This document shows, piece by piece, positions 1-9,249 of a stretch of DNA of 64,000 nucleotides. The DNA is from Bacillus rubiinfantis. Its GTDB lineage: Bacteria; Bacillota; Bacilli; Bacillales; Cytobacillaceae. Under the pieces are notes generated by a model, which was not told where the DNA came from, ran no database searches, and saw nothing but the letters and a program-made list of their open reading frames with translations. The translations under genes and the position numbers were made by a program. The stretch is from assembly GCA_000752035.1 (NCBI GenBank), contig CCFE01000030.1:264374-328373 (forward strand), in the 5' to 3' direction. The stretch's first letter is position 1. Every line of letters begins with the position of its first letter.

Positions 1-503
1 TTCCCTGATATCACAATCCGGTTCGGAGCAATCCCCTCTCTAAGAAGATTTTCTTTGCTTTGCGGTGTATAGGGCAGGTTCATGCTGGAAATAGCATCGA
101 TGATTCGCCGATTTATTTCTTCAGGAACCTCCTTATCAAAACAGCGGTTACCCGCTTCCATATGAAAAACTGGAATCCCCATTCTTTCAGCTAAAATCGC
201 ACTTAAGCCGCTGTTTGTATCACCAAGGACCAACACCCTGTCAGGTTTTTCTTTGATTAATAATAATTCCATTTCGCGATAAATCGTTGCTAATTGTTCC
301 CCTAAACTATGCTGCTTGTGCAAAAACACTACATCTGGCTTGCGAATATTTAATTCCTGAAAAAATACTTCACTCAAACTTCGGGTAAAGTTTTGCCCAG
401 TGTGGACAAGTATGTGCTGATTTGCTAGTTCGTCCAATTTTCTAATAATGATGCTTAATCGGATAATTTCTGGTCTTGTTCCTAATACGGTCAAAACCTT
501 CAT
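1..503 (-). CDS. UDP-GlcNAc 2-epimerase-family protein (partial)
   Basis: The reading frame runs off the left edge, so only about the first 167 residues are present. The N-terminus MKVLTVLGTRPEIIRLS, then HTGQNF, LGDTNSGLSA and HMEAGNRCFD followed by VPEEINRR, are the substrate-binding signatures of non-hydrolysing UDP-N-acetylglucosamine 2-epimerases, cytoplasmic enzymes that supply sugar nucleotides for surface polysaccharides. The HMEAGNRCFD variant, rather than HVEAGLR, points to the CapG/WbjD side of the family, which acts on 6-deoxy-amino sugars; that sub-assignment is an inference. GGGAGGTG lies just upstream of the ATG. The family is certain and the exact substrate is not. Confidence 0.9.
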   Translation of the reverse strand, partial: MKVLTVLGTRPEIIRLSIIIRKLDELANQHILVHTGQNFTRSLSEVFFQELNIRKPDVVFLHKQHSLGEQLATIYREMELLLIKEKPDRVLVLGDTNSGLSAILAERMGIPVFHMEAGNRCFDKEVPEEINRRIIDAISSMNLPYTPQSKENLLREGIAPNRIVISG

Positions 504-659
504 ACTCCGCACCTCCCTATCCTTCTTTAATTTTTTTTGTTTTCTTGCTACGATAATGTATGCTTGTTTACTAAAAAGGTATAGGCAACTCTATTAAACG
601 CAACTAGATTGGGAGAATGGAAATTTTGCCAAATGAAGCGTATCAGCGGGAGAAAATAC

Positions 660-701
660 AAAAAGAGTGAGCAGACCGTTCCGATCTCTCTCACTCTTTT
701 T
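660..701 (-). terminator. Rho-independent terminator after the LysR gene
   Basis: An 11-bp perfect inverted repeat (AAAAAGAGTGA and its complement) encloses a short loop, with a T-run on the minus strand. It sits between the LysR gene and the epimerase-like gene, both read leftward, so they are probably separate transcripts. Confidence 0.75.
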
Positions 702-740
702 CAACATTAGTGTAAATCTAGTTGCCCTTCAGTTTTTCGT

Positions 741-1643
741 TTATAACCCTTCCTCTATCTCCCCTAAATAATCCCTTACTGTTTCAATAAATGTCTTTAG
801 TGCTTTTGTTTGAAAGGTATGATGGGTAACAATAGAGAAATTTCGTGTAAAGGGCAGCCCCTCCATGTCAATGATTCCGATATATCCATTTACATGTTCC
901 TTTTCAATCGCCCAACGAGACAATAAGGAAATTCCTAACCCAGCCTGTACAGATTCCTTGATGAGCTGAGTACTGCCAAATTCCATTATTTTTTTAGGAG
1001 TAAAGTGAAATTTGCAAAACAGATTCTCCGCTGCCTCTCTTGTCCCAGAACCTTCTTCCCTTAGAATCCATGTTTCCTCACCTAATGCAGCTAGATCAGC
1101 TATGTTCTCTTTCAACAGAGGATGATGCGGAGATGCAATAATTACCATATGATCTTCTGAAACAACTTCAACATTAAGGCCGTGTTCGTTATGATGCGGC
1201 TGCCCTTCAATAATACCAATATCTAATTGCCGGGCATTTACTAGTTCAATAATCTCCTTCGTATTATGGATTTTAATGGAGGGCTGAATATTTGGATAAT
1301 CATGGTGCATCTTTGCAATGATATGCGGTAACACATATTCACCGAATGTATAACTGGCACCAATCGCAATGGGACCACTCGCATTATTCGTCAAGTCGTC
1401 AACCAATGACTGCATTTTGGTCATCAAGGCCAGGATTTCCTTGGCATGATGATAAACAATTTCACCAGCTTGATTAAGACGGACAAATTTGTTCGTGCGT
1501 TCTAAGAGCCTCGCACCCATTTGCTCCTCTAATGATTTAATATATTGACTGACAGCGGGCTGAGTCATGTGTAGCTCTTCTGCAGCCTTAGAAAAATTCC
1601 CCTTCTCGACCACTTTCACAAATACTTGTAAATATTGATCCAC
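741..1643 (-). CDS. LysR-family transcriptional regulator
   Basis: This is a LysR-type regulator of about 300 residues. A winged helix-turn-helix at about residues 17 to 40 (FSKAAEELHMTQPAVSQYIK) is followed by the substrate-binding effector domain from about residue 85 to the end. I chose the GTG at 1643 because GGAGGGG lies nine bases before it, whereas the in-frame ATG at 1661 has no ribosome site; the protein then begins MDQYLQVFVKV, typical of the family. It is divergent from a YeiH-type exporter, the same layout as yeiE and yeiH in enterobacteria, so it probably controls that neighbour. The inducer cannot be read from the sequence. Confidence 0.9.
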   Translation of the reverse strand: MDQYLQVFVKVVEKGNFSKAAEELHMTQPAVSQYIKSLEEQMGARLLERTNKFVRLNQAGEIVYHHAKEILALMTKMQSLVDDLTNNASGPIAIGASYTFGEYVLPHIIAKMHHDYPNIQPSIKIHNTKEIIELVNARQLDIGIIEGQPHHNEHGLNVEVVSEDHMVIIASPHHPLLKENIADLAALGEETWILREEGSGTREAAENLFCKFHFTPKKIMEFGSTQLIKESVQAGLGISLLSRWAIEKEHVNGYIGIIDMEGLPFTRNFSIVTHHTFQTKALKTFIETVRDYLGEIEEGL

Positions 1644-1761
1644 CTTGCTTTTCCCCTCCATTCATAACGATTTACTTATTATCTTTATTATATATATTTA
1701 TTTTCCTTATGAACAAATTCAGCGTATTCTGAGTGTAGAAATGAAATTTGAGGTGATCTAG

Positions 1762-2838
1762 ATGACGGGCCAAAGTGCTCAAGTTTTAGCAGTCGAAAAA
1801 GAAAATGAACTACCACCCAAAAAGCCAATACCTAAGCCACCTGCGTCGTCTGTCAGTTTATGGTTGGGTGGAATTGCCTTTACCATTCTTATTGCTGGGT
1901 TGGGGTTTCTGTTAGCGAAAGTCCCTGGTTTTAATCATATCGGACCACTTGCCAGCGCCATAATTCTAGCAGTTATCTATCGGCAGTTATTTGGCTACCC
2001 GGAAAAACTCCGCAATGGAATACAATTTTCGGCCAAAAAACTGTTACGGTTTGCAATTATTCTATATGGGCTGAAGTTAAATATCGACATTGTTGTCAAT
2101 CAAGGCCTCGGACTTCTTGTTCGTGATATCGGTGTGATAACATTTGCCATATTGTTGACCGTATGGCTTGGTAAACGACTTAAGGCTGAAACCTCACTCA
2201 CGCTGTTGGTTGGGATAGGTACGGGTGTATGCGGAGCCGCAGCTATTGCCGCCGTGTCTCCAATTATTAAAGCAAAGGATGAAGATACGGCCATTGGAGT
2301 TGGTATTATTGCCCTTATCGGCACTATTTTTTCTATCATCTATACTATATTACGACCGTTTCTCCCGTTATCAGCCATTGAGTATGGGATTTGGAGCGGT
2401 ATCAGTCTCCACGAAATTGCCCATGTTGCCTTGGCAGGTGCCCCAGCAGGACCTGATGGTTTAGCAATTGCCTTGTTGGCAAAGCTTGGTCGTGTACTGT
2501 TGTTAGTTCCATTATGTTTTATTTTAATGTATTGGGTGAAAAAGAAAAGCGCTAATAAGGCTGGCACGGAGGAACAAAAAATTGAGTTCCCTTGGTTCTT
2601 AATTGGGTTCATTCTAATGAGTTTATTTGGAAGTTATGTTCTCGGTAAGACAATTCCTGTTTCGCAAACTGTAATGGATGGAGTGGCAACGGCCACAACC
2701 TTTATCCTCACAACTGCTATGGTTGGTCTTGGCTTAAACATAAGCCTCCGTGACTTGCGGACAAAAGCGTGGCGTCCATTAATCGCTATGCTAATCACTT
2801 CTGTACTACTGTCTATTATTACATTCTTTATCGCTTAA
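1762..2838 (+). CDS. YeiH/UPF0324-family putative sulfate or sulfite exporter
   Basis: A 358-residue integral membrane protein. A hydrophilic, proline-rich N-terminal tail of about 30 residues is followed by about ten hydrophobic segments. The family signature GTGVCGAA at residues 153 to 160, followed by AIAAVSPIIKAKDED, identifies the UPF0324/YeiH family (Pfam Cons_hypoth698), annotated as putative sulfate or sulfite exporters. GAGGTGAT precedes the ATG. The gene is divergent from the LysR regulator and ends at its own terminator, so it is a single-gene unit. The substrate is inferred from YeiH and is not shown by the sequence. Confidence 0.85.
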   Translation: MTGQSAQVLAVEKENELPPKKPIPKPPASSVSLWLGGIAFTILIAGLGFLLAKVPGFNHIGPLASAIILAVIYRQLFGYPEKLRNGIQFSAKKLLRFAIILYGLKLNIDIVVNQGLGLLVRDIGVITFAILLTVWLGKRLKAETSLTLLVGIGTGVCGAAAIAAVSPIIKAKDEDTAIGVGIIALIGTIFSIIYTILRPFLPLSAIEYGIWSGISLHEIAHVALAGAPAGPDGLAIALLAKLGRVLLLVPLCFILMYWVKKKSANKAGTEEQKIEFPWFLIGFILMSLFGSYVLGKTIPVSQTVMDGVATATTFILTTAMVGLGLNISLRDLRTKAWRPLIAMLITSVLLSIITFFIA

Positions 2839-2853
2839 ACATAAGCGGGCAGG

Positions 2854-2883
2854 CATGGATGAAAAATCCATGTCTTTTTTTGT
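2854..2883 (+). terminator. Terminator after the YeiH-like gene
   Basis: A 7-bp stem CATGGAT/ATCCATG with a five-base loop is followed by TCTTTTTTTG. Confidence 0.75.
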
Positions 2884-3094
2884 CTTGTTGGATAGATTTT
2901 CACACTTTGTATAAATTATAGTATGTTATCGAGAATACAAATCATTTTTTTAATATAGTAATTATTGGTTACTGTGGCAGCTGGGGCTGAGTTGATACTT
3001 GGACAAATTCAATAATATCAACATTTCCAACTCCGTTATTTCAATATAAACCCAATTATAAATGTTCCCAATTTTATTTTTTTATAATATTTTG

Positions 3095-3124
3095 TTGACG
3101 ACTTAATTGTTTTTAAATTATGAT
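3095..3124 (+). promoter_or_regulatory. SigA-type promoter for the peptide transporter
   Basis: TTGACG at 3095 to 3100 and TATGAT at 3119 to 3124 are spaced 18 bases apart (TTATGA one base earlier gives 17). They lie 45 bases before the start codon. The rest of the roughly 330-base gap between 2839 and 3168 is AT-rich with no gene visible. Confidence 0.6.
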
Positions 3125-3168
3125 AATTATACTAAAATAACAAAAACTGAATGGAGGAAGTAATTTAC

Positions 3169-4608
3169 ATGCAACAAGTAGATACAATAAATTCTAAACA
3201 ATCAAAAAAACACCCTCCTGGCTTATACCTGTTATTTATGACCGAAATGTGGGAACGTTTCAGTTATTATGGTATGAGAGCCATCCTTGTCCTTTATCTA
3301 ACAAAATCCTTAATTAGTGGCGGACTAGGAATGAAAGAAAGTACTGCCCTTATGTTATATGGATTTTTCACAGGTGCTGTTTACTTTACCCCATTAATCG
3401 GCGGATATCTATCTGATAGATACTTAGGCCAAAGACGAGCTGTTACCATCGGCGGTATTATTATGGCCTGCGGAAACTTAGCGTTGTTTGCGCACCAAAG
3501 TTTTACTGCTGTTTATCTCGGTTTAGCGCTGTTAATTATCGGTAACGGATTTTTCAAGCCGAATATCTCTACGATTGTTGGTGAGTTATACGGTGCCCAA
3601 GACAAACGTCGTGACTCAGCCTTCACTATTTTCTATATGGGTATTAACACTGGTGCCTTCTTTGCTCCATTAATCATTGGTTTTATTACTGATAAATGGT
3701 TTGCCATTCATGCCAATGGCGTTCTGCAATATGGTTATAAATACGGCTTCCTAGCTTCAGCAATTGGGATGATTATTGGACAAGTTCTATTCAATGCTTT
3801 AGGTAACCGTTTCTTAGGTGACATTGGTAAAAAGCCAGTTGGTAAACCACAAGTGTCCAATGCAGGTACTGTTGAAAATCAAAAGTTATCCAAAGTTGAA
3901 AAGAACAGAACAATCGTGATTTTCATTCTTGCAGCATTTGTTGTCTTTTTCTGGGCTGGATTTGAACAAGCCGGTGGTGCGTTAAGCATTTACACAGATA
4001 AATTCGTAGACCGTACCTTGTTTGGCTGGGAAATTCCTACTTCTTGGTTCCAGTCGGTTAACCCATTCTTCATTATCGCGTTAGCCCCACTTGTTTCAAT
4101 GCTATGGGTTAAATTATCAAATACAAAACGCGGCGATTTACCAGTGCCAACAAAAATGGCAATTGGGATGATGCTGTTAGGTGCAGGTTTCATTGTTCTC
4201 CTATTTGCAATCATGCAAACAGGCAGCAACGAGAACCATATTACAACAAAAGCAAATATCTTATTTATCGTATTCACTTATCTATTCCATACAATCGGTG
4301 AATTGTTCTTATCACCAGTTGGTTTATCATTTGTAAGTAAGTATGCACCGGTTAAATTCTCGTCTTTACTAATGGCTGTTTGGATGGCAAGTTCTTTCGT
4401 TGCTAACCTTCTTGCTGGCCAGCTTGGTGCCTTTACAGAAAAAATGGGCTATTTTGAAGTATTCTCAGTTATCGGTATCGCAGTTATCGTTCTTGGACTC
4501 GTCCTCCTATCACTTTCTAAGAAACTTGTGAAAATGCTTGGTGACGATGAAGCAGAAACCGCGAAGCAAAACGAAGAAGAAGACGTTCAAGATGGTGTAT
4601 TAGCTTAA
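3169..4608 (+). CDS. dtpT: POT/PTR2-family proton-dependent di/tripeptide transporter
   Basis: A 479-residue member of the proton-coupled oligopeptide transporter family with about 14 membrane spans. The helix-1 motif ExxERFxYYG appears as EMWERFSYYGM, and the PTR2 signature FYMGINTGAFFAPLI is present. It imports di- and tripeptides with protons across the cytoplasmic membrane. I start at the ATG at 3169 because GGAGG lies 11 bases upstream; the in-frame ATG at 3151 would place that ribosome site inside the gene. The transcript is monocistronic, with its own promoter and a shared bidirectional terminator. Confidence 0.92.
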   Translation: MQQVDTINSKQSKKHPPGLYLLFMTEMWERFSYYGMRAILVLYLTKSLISGGLGMKESTALMLYGFFTGAVYFTPLIGGYLSDRYLGQRRAVTIGGIIMACGNLALFAHQSFTAVYLGLALLIIGNGFFKPNISTIVGELYGAQDKRRDSAFTIFYMGINTGAFFAPLIIGFITDKWFAIHANGVLQYGYKYGFLASAIGMIIGQVLFNALGNRFLGDIGKKPVGKPQVSNAGTVENQKLSKVEKNRTIVIFILAAFVVFFWAGFEQAGGALSIYTDKFVDRTLFGWEIPTSWFQSVNPFFIIALAPLVSMLWVKLSNTKRGDLPVPTKMAIGMMLLGAGFIVLLFAIMQTGSNENHITTKANILFIVFTYLFHTIGELFLSPVGLSFVSKYAPVKFSSLLMAVWMASSFVANLLAGQLGAFTEKMGYFEVFSVIGIAVIVLGLVLLSLSKKLVKMLGDDEAETAKQNEEEDVQDGVLA

Positions 4609-4609
4609 G

Positions 4610-4646
4610 AAAAGCGGAGACACTGATTTCAGTGCCTCCGCTTTTT
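4610..4646. terminator. Bidirectional terminator between dtpT and tcyP
   Basis: The stem AAAAGCGGAG / CTCCGCTTTT, extended by CACTGA/CAGTG, has A-runs and T-runs on both sides. It lies between two convergent genes. Confidence 0.85.
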
Positions 4647-6029
4647 CTATGCTTCAACAACCTCTGGCTGCTGATAAACTTGCTGTTCCAATTCCCCTGT
4701 CACTTTACCAGTTAAAATCCCAGCTGTCATGCTTCCGCTGACATTAAGAGCGGTACGCCCCATATCGATTAACGGTTCAACCGAAATGAGTAAACCAACA
4801 ATGGCGATTGGCAGATTCAATACAGACAAAACAATTAATGCAGCGAATGTAGCACCGCCGCCCACACCGGCAACACCGAATGAACTGATAGCAACAGTAA
4901 GAATCAAGGTGATGATAAATGATGGACTTGTCGGATCAATTCCTGCCATTGGCGCAACCATGACCGCTAACATTGCTGGATAAATTCCAGCACAGCCATT
5001 TTGGCCAATAGAAAGTCCGAATGATGCAGCAAAGTTGGCAATCCCTTCAGAAACGCCAAAATCCTTTGTCTGCGTCTTAATATTCAATGGTAATGCCCCC
5101 GCACTTGTACGTGAAGTAAAGGCAAAAGTTAGAGTCGGCAATGCCTTTTTCACGTAATTTACTGGACTTAATTTTGCTAACGTAATTAACAATAAATGAA
5201 CGATGAACATGAGAATCAATGCTACATAAGAGGCAATGACGAACTTTCCCAGTTTAACAATTGCTCCATAATCACTCGTTGCCATTACTCTTGTGATAAT
5301 CGCCAAAATTCCATATGGGGTTAATCTTAGAATCAAGGTAACAACTCGCATGATAATCGCATACAGGGTATCAATAATCTTTGCAAAGAAATCAGCATGC
5401 TCCGGATCCTTTCGTTTCACCCCTAGATAAGCTATGCCAATAAATGCCGCAAAGATCACAACGGCAATCGTTGACGTTGGCCGGGCTCCTGTTAAATCTT
5501 GAAACGGATTACTTGGCAATAACTCGAGAATTTGCTGTGGAATGGTCATGTCTTTGACCCCGGTCACCTTTTCTTCTAACAAGGCATTTCGGGCATTTTC
5601 TGCTTCACCAGCTGTTAGATGGATGCCGTCAAGACCAAAGCCTAATGCGGAGCCAATCCCAATCGCTGCTGCTATCGCAGTAGTTCCGAGCAAGATACCG
5701 ATAACAAGAAAGCTTATTTTTCCAATATTTTTGGTTAATTTTAACTTTGTAAACGCACCAACAATTGATATGAATACGAGTGGCATTACAACCATTTGCA
5801 ATAGTTTTACATAACCGTCTGCAATAATATTAAACCAATCAATCGACTTTGTTGTTATATCTGATGTTGTCCCGTAAATTAGATGCAGACTAAACCCAAA
5901 GACAATTCCTATCCCAAGCGCAGTGAATACACGCTTTGAGAACGATACATGCTTTTTTTGCATATAGAACAAGCCGGCCATGAGTAACAGTAACACAGCA
6001 ATGTTCACAATAATAAGAATAGTAGTCAT
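4647..6029 (-). CDS. tcyP: L-cystine/dicarboxylate-type cation symporter (TcyP-like)
   Basis: A 460-residue sodium- or proton-coupled symporter of the DAACS family, closest in length and sequence to B. subtilis TcyP (463 aa), a cystine importer. It has about eight membrane segments, the MPLVFISIVGAFTKLK stretch, and the re-entrant-loop region ASFGLSIGQNGCAGIYPAM. The ATG at 6029 follows AGAGGAGGAAT; codons further upstream lack a ribosome site. Upstream, 6074 to 6098 holds an imperfect inverted repeat (AATCCTTA ... TAGGAATT) over the probable promoter. tcyP is CymR-controlled in B. subtilis, so this could be an operator, but that is unproven. Confidence 0.85.
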   Translation of the reverse strand: MTTILIIVNIAVLLLLMAGLFYMQKKHVSFSKRVFTALGIGIVFGFSLHLIYGTTSDITTKSIDWFNIIADGYVKLLQMVVMPLVFISIVGAFTKLKLTKNIGKISFLVIGILLGTTAIAAAIGIGSALGFGLDGIHLTAGEAENARNALLEEKVTGVKDMTIPQQILELLPSNPFQDLTGARPTSTIAVVIFAAFIGIAYLGVKRKDPEHADFFAKIIDTLYAIIMRVVTLILRLTPYGILAIITRVMATSDYGAIVKLGKFVIASYVALILMFIVHLLLITLAKLSPVNYVKKALPTLTFAFTSRTSAGALPLNIKTQTKDFGVSEGIANFAASFGLSIGQNGCAGIYPAMLAVMVAPMAGIDPTSPSFIITLILTVAISSFGVAGVGGGATFAALIVLSVLNLPIAIVGLLISVEPLIDMGRTALNVSGSMTAGILTGKVTGELEQQVYQQPEVVEA

Positions 6030-6132
6030 GATATTCCTCCTCTTTAAGTCATACGTATGAATTCTATTATAGTAATCCTTATAAATCAAGTAGGAATTAT
6101 TTGTTTTATTTTTTTGGCTAGAACACAATAAA

Positions 6133-6157
6133 CCGAATAACCAGATTGGCTATTCGG
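6133..6157 (-). terminator. Terminator of the GntR/ABC operon
   Basis: An 11-bp stem with one mismatch (CCGAATAACCA/TGGCTATTCGG) has a three-base loop and is followed by TTTATTGT on the minus strand. It lies downstream of the last gene of the operon that starts near 8950. Confidence 0.65.
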
Positions 6158-6209
6158 CATATTCACGGTAAACTAATGAGCTACTGAAACGAAGAGTGCC
6201 AGACACTAA

Positions 6210-6944
6210 TTACCGTTTATTCACATATTGAACATTGACTTCTTCAGGGTTTTCCACATCTAGATCTTTTGGTATCGTCAGGTATAAAATACTTGTGCCC
6301 TCACTTGTTGGCTGGTCGCCCCCAAATAGTCTTTCACCGCTAAATTGTCTAATGGGAAAAACATTGACAAACTGTGAAAATTTCAAATCATTTTCAGGAG
6401 AATTGCTTAGGAGCAACTTTTGCTCTTGGACCTCAAGCAGTGGTGGTTGGATTAATGTAGTGAGGTTCAAACCATTGACCTCAGACCCAGCCATATAAAA
6501 ACTTGCATCAATCTGACCATCATTGCTAAGCTTTCTTTCTATTACGATGGTGAAATTAAAGTAACTATCTTCTGCTAATGCAAGTTTAAAACTTTTCCCA
6601 TCAAAGGGAAATTCCCAATTTTTGCGGAGGAAATCTTTCCCTTTCTCTGCGATAGTACCATTCACTGCAGCCTCGTATAACGCCGTACTGTCGCGTTCTA
6701 ATTTCTTGCTATTGCTTTCCTCTAATTCTGTCATATTGTTGAAAGGTACAAGATTACTAATTATCATACAAACGAGCAAGACCAAGGTATAGATACTAAA
6801 CAGCAAACGAACCCGTTGACTGTATGCCAGTCTTCCCTTGCTGATAACAGGGGTAGACCTCCTTTTAAAGATACGCCCAAAGCCAATACTGACAACCAAA
6901 ATAGCCATTATAAGCATTACCAAGATTGGTATGATGGCAATCAT
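6210..6944 (-). CDS. Membrane-anchored protein of the GntR/ABC operon, function unknown
   Basis: A 244-residue protein with two hydrophobic segments (about residues 3 to 22 and 48 to 66). A largely soluble, probably extracytoplasmic domain follows, containing charged and beta-prone sequence. I do not recognise a family. Its start abuts the stop of the permease gene, so it is the last cistron of a four-gene operon with a GntR regulator, an ABC ATPase and a permease. An accessory or sensor subunit of that transporter is the simplest guess from context only. Confidence 0.6.
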   Translation of the reverse strand: MIAIIPILVMLIMAILVVSIGFGRIFKRRSTPVISKGRLAYSQRVRLLFSIYTLVLLVCMIISNLVPFNNMTELEESNSKKLERDSTALYEAAVNGTIAEKGKDFLRKNWEFPFDGKSFKLALAEDSYFNFTIVIERKLSNDGQIDASFYMAGSEVNGLNLTTLIQPPLLEVQEQKLLLSNSPENDLKFSQFVNVFPIRQFSGERLFGGDQPTSEGTSILYLTIPKDLDVENPEEVNVQYVNKR

Positions 6945-7693
6945 TATGCTTTGACCTCCATTCTATTCGACAACGCGACGGCTCCTAAAAATAGCAACCC
7001 TGCCGTTACCACAGCCTTTACTGTAAAAACAACTAGGGATGATTCGGAGAAATAGAACTTAAACAATTCGAGAAGGCTATCGCTGCCACTCATTGTCCCA
7101 AGCAGTAAACCGCCAAAAACCATTGCCGGAACCACAACTGCAAATAATCGATGAGATTGAATCAGTGTCCCTACAAAATAGCCCAAAATAGACACTAGAA
7201 AAATATAAAGTATCGTCACCCCGGTACCAATTAACAAGTTAAGAGATAGCGCTAAATCAGACACGCTACTGACATAAAAGCCACCTTTAAATAAGACGAT
7301 AATAATTTTTAATAGATATGACGAGAGGATGGCGGTAATTCCGCCAATGACACTAGCAGTCGCTAAAAACAAGAGATTAGCTAGACTCGTGCTGATACTG
7401 TTAGTCACAAAAATATAATCCGCATTACGTTGAACCTTGGTGGTAATGACAATGGCCGTGATAAATCCCCAAAGCATTGTAAAAACAACCACAAAATCAG
7501 CTGAATAATAATTTACTTGCACATTAACCAAGGACATGCCGCTGCCCATGCTGCCAACGCCATTCAACGAAAACAATATTGCTAAGAGCTGCATAATCAG
7601 CAAGGACATAAACACTTGAATATAGGCGTTCAACTTATATCTGTATTGCCGCTTCACATTCTCAAGCAAACTAACTTTGACTAAAGACATCAT
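6944..7693 (-). CDS. ABC transporter permease (YtrC/D-like context)
   Basis: About 249 residues with six hydrophobic spans and no soluble domain, the usual form of an ABC-2-type permease. The ATG at 7693 follows GGGAGG at five bases (the next codon is also ATG). The 5' end overlaps the ATPase gene by 23 bases and the 3' end touches the next gene, showing tight translational coupling. With the neighbouring ATPase it would form an exporter or drug-sensing transporter of the B. subtilis Ytr type. The substrate is unknown. Confidence 0.75.
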   Translation of the reverse strand: MMSLVKVSLLENVKRQYRYKLNAYIQVFMSLLIMQLLAILFSLNGVGSMGSGMSLVNVQVNYYSADFVVVFTMLWGFITAIVITTKVQRNADYIFVTNSISTSLANLLFLATASVIGGITAILSSYLLKIIIVLFKGGFYVSSVSDLALSLNLLIGTGVTILYIFLVSILGYFVGTLIQSHRLFAVVVPAMVFGGLLLGTMSGSDSLLELFKFYFSESSLVVFTVKAVVTAGLLFLGAVALSNRMEVKA

Positions 7694-8573
7694 CAATGCC
7701 TCCCTTCGTTTTGCTAGTTAGATAGATACATAAATCACTAGTATTAAGCGAAGATATTTTCAAGCCATTAGCTTGCATCTCAAGGAGTTCATTTTGCGAA
7801 AAATTATTGCGAACCACTGTATAAGCAGTATCAAACATTCCGGATTTTGAAAAAATTAATTCACGATCCTGCGTCCACTTCGCGACTATCGCTGTGTTTC
7901 CTTCTATTCCTAATGCGCACTCCTTAAAATCAGCAATCGGCATATGCAGGACTTGCTTTCCTTGCTTTAACAGCAAGATATCCTCCAATAAGTCTTCAAT
8001 CTCATCGACATGATGACTTGATAGCAAAATCGTACGTGGATAGGCGATATAATCTTTTAGCAGTGCACGATAAAAGTCATTTCGCACAGCCGCATCCATC
8101 CCTGTTGTCGGCTCGTCAAAAATCGTTAACGGCGTTCTTGCCGCCAAGCCAAGAATCATATTAAAGGTACTTTTCATCCCTTTTGATAACCCATCATAAT
8201 AAGCTGAGGGCTGGAAGGAAAAATAATTAACTAAACGCTGGGCCAAATCCATGTCCCAATTTTTATAAAAACTGGCCATTACCTCTAGTATTTCCCGAAG
8301 ATTTAAAGCAGCTGGCATGTTCAATTGTTCGTGAACGAAGATGACATTTGCGGACACAGTCAAATTGTTAAATGGCTTTTGCTCGAACACTTGGACCTCC
8401 CCTGAAGTCTGCTGCATATAGCCAGCAATAATTTTCAATAATGTCGTTTTCCCCGCACCATTGCGCCCAATAACACCAGTAATCGTATTTTCTTTAATAT
8501 CACAGGAAAATTCATTTAATGCTCTAGTACCGCTAAGTACTTTTGTCAAGCCCCTGCACTCGACAATACTCAT
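7671..8573 (-). CDS. ABC transporter ATP-binding protein (YtrB-like)
   Basis: A 300-residue ATPase subunit. Walker A is GRNGAGKT at residues 36 to 43, the signature motif is the variant LSKGM at 129 to 133, Walker B is LTIFDE at 149 to 154, and the switch histidine lies in LLSSHH. The C-terminal 80 residues extend beyond the nucleotide-binding domain. The LSKGM signature is common in YtrB/YhcH-type proteins linked to GntR regulators. The ATG overlaps the stop of the regulator gene (ATGA), and GGGGG precedes it. It powers the permease encoded next. Confidence 0.88.
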   Translation of the reverse strand: MSIVECRGLTKVLSGTRALNEFSCDIKENTITGVIGRNGAGKTTLLKIIAGYMQQTSGEVQVFEQKPFNNLTVSANVIFVHEQLNMPAALNLREILEVMASFYKNWDMDLAQRLVNYFSFQPSAYYDGLSKGMKSTFNMILGLAARTPLTIFDEPTTGMDAAVRNDFYRALLKDYIAYPRTILLSSHHVDEIEDLLEDILLLKQGKQVLHMPIADFKECALGIEGNTAIVAKWTQDRELIFSKSGMFDTAYTVVRNNFSQNELLEMQANGLKISSLNTSDLCIYLTSKTKGGIDDVFSQS

Positions 8574-8950
8574 TCCAAATCCCCCTCCAGCCTCACTGCT
8601 TTTATCATTTCAATTAGCTCCTGTTTGCTAACTTGTAAACGCTTCGCTTCAAGGACAATTTCCTGGACTAAACGTGTTAAAGTTTCATTTTTCCGCTTGG
8701 TCATAATCATCTCTTTTGCATTCTTCGCAACAAACATGCCCAATCCGCGTTTCTTATAAAGAATTTGCTCATCTGCTAATATGTTCAGCCCCTTTGCCGC
8801 CGTTGCCGGATTAATATTAAAAAGATCTGCAAGCTGATATTGGGAGTAGATTTTTTCATCGTTTGCGAAGTGCCCATTCAATATTTCATTCTCCAGCCAT
8901 TCCGAAATCTGGATATAAATCGGCTTTGATCCATCTAAGATAGGAGCCAC
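8570..8950 (-). CDS. GntR-family regulator, YtrA subfamily
   Basis: A short GntR protein of about 127 residues. The winged helix (PIYIQISEWLENEILNG, then NPATAAKGLNILADEQIL) fills the first 75 residues, followed by a short helical tail instead of a large effector domain, which is the hallmark of the YtrA subfamily. I chose the GTG at 8950 because GGGGAGGA lies six bases upstream; in-frame codons further upstream read through the promoter and operator. It is the first gene of its operon and probably represses it through the palindrome described at 8979. Confidence 0.85.
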   Translation of the reverse strand: MAPILDGSKPIYIQISEWLENEILNGHFANDEKIYSQYQLADLFNINPATAAKGLNILADEQILYKKRGLGMFVAKNAKEMIMTKRKNETLTRLVQEIVLEAKRLQVSKQELIEMIKAVRLEGDLE

Positions 8951-8978
8951 TTCCACTCCTCCCCTCTTTCTGACATAG

Positions 8979-9008
8979 TGCATTACTGTTGTAATGTAGT
9001 ATATTATA
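8979..9008 (-). promoter_or_regulatory. Promoter with GntR operator
   Basis: The inverted repeat TGCATTAC-tgtt-GTAATGTA spans 8979 to 8998. Directly upstream on the minus strand is a perfect -10 box TATAAT (9003 to 9008). The palindrome would cover the transcription start, the usual place for autorepression by a YtrA-type regulator. Confidence 0.65.
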
Positions 9009-9050
9009 ATTAGTAATAAAAAACAACTGAAAAATATCACGTTATAAATT

Positions 9051-9140
9051 TATCAGCGGTTTTCCGCAGGATATCAGCGGTAATCTCATTTTTATCGGCG
9101 ATTCTCCGAGGATATCAGCGATATCTTATTTTTATCGGCT
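9051..9140. repeat. Periodic TATC(A/G)GCG intergenic repeat, locus 1
   Basis: Five copies of TATC(A/G)GC(G/T) start at 9051, 9072, 9093, 9113 and 9133, so the period is 20 to 21 bases. The spacers are not conserved. Related arrays occur at 43517 and 50837. No gene is visible in this gap. Confidence 0.7.
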
Positions 9141-9249
9141 TTTCTTCAAGCAAATTTCTACTTCTCCAAAAACCCGGATGAATCACTTTTCTTCCACACA
9201 CCGTAACGTTATACTGGTGACAAGAGAATTGTAAGGAGGCACGAAGTTA

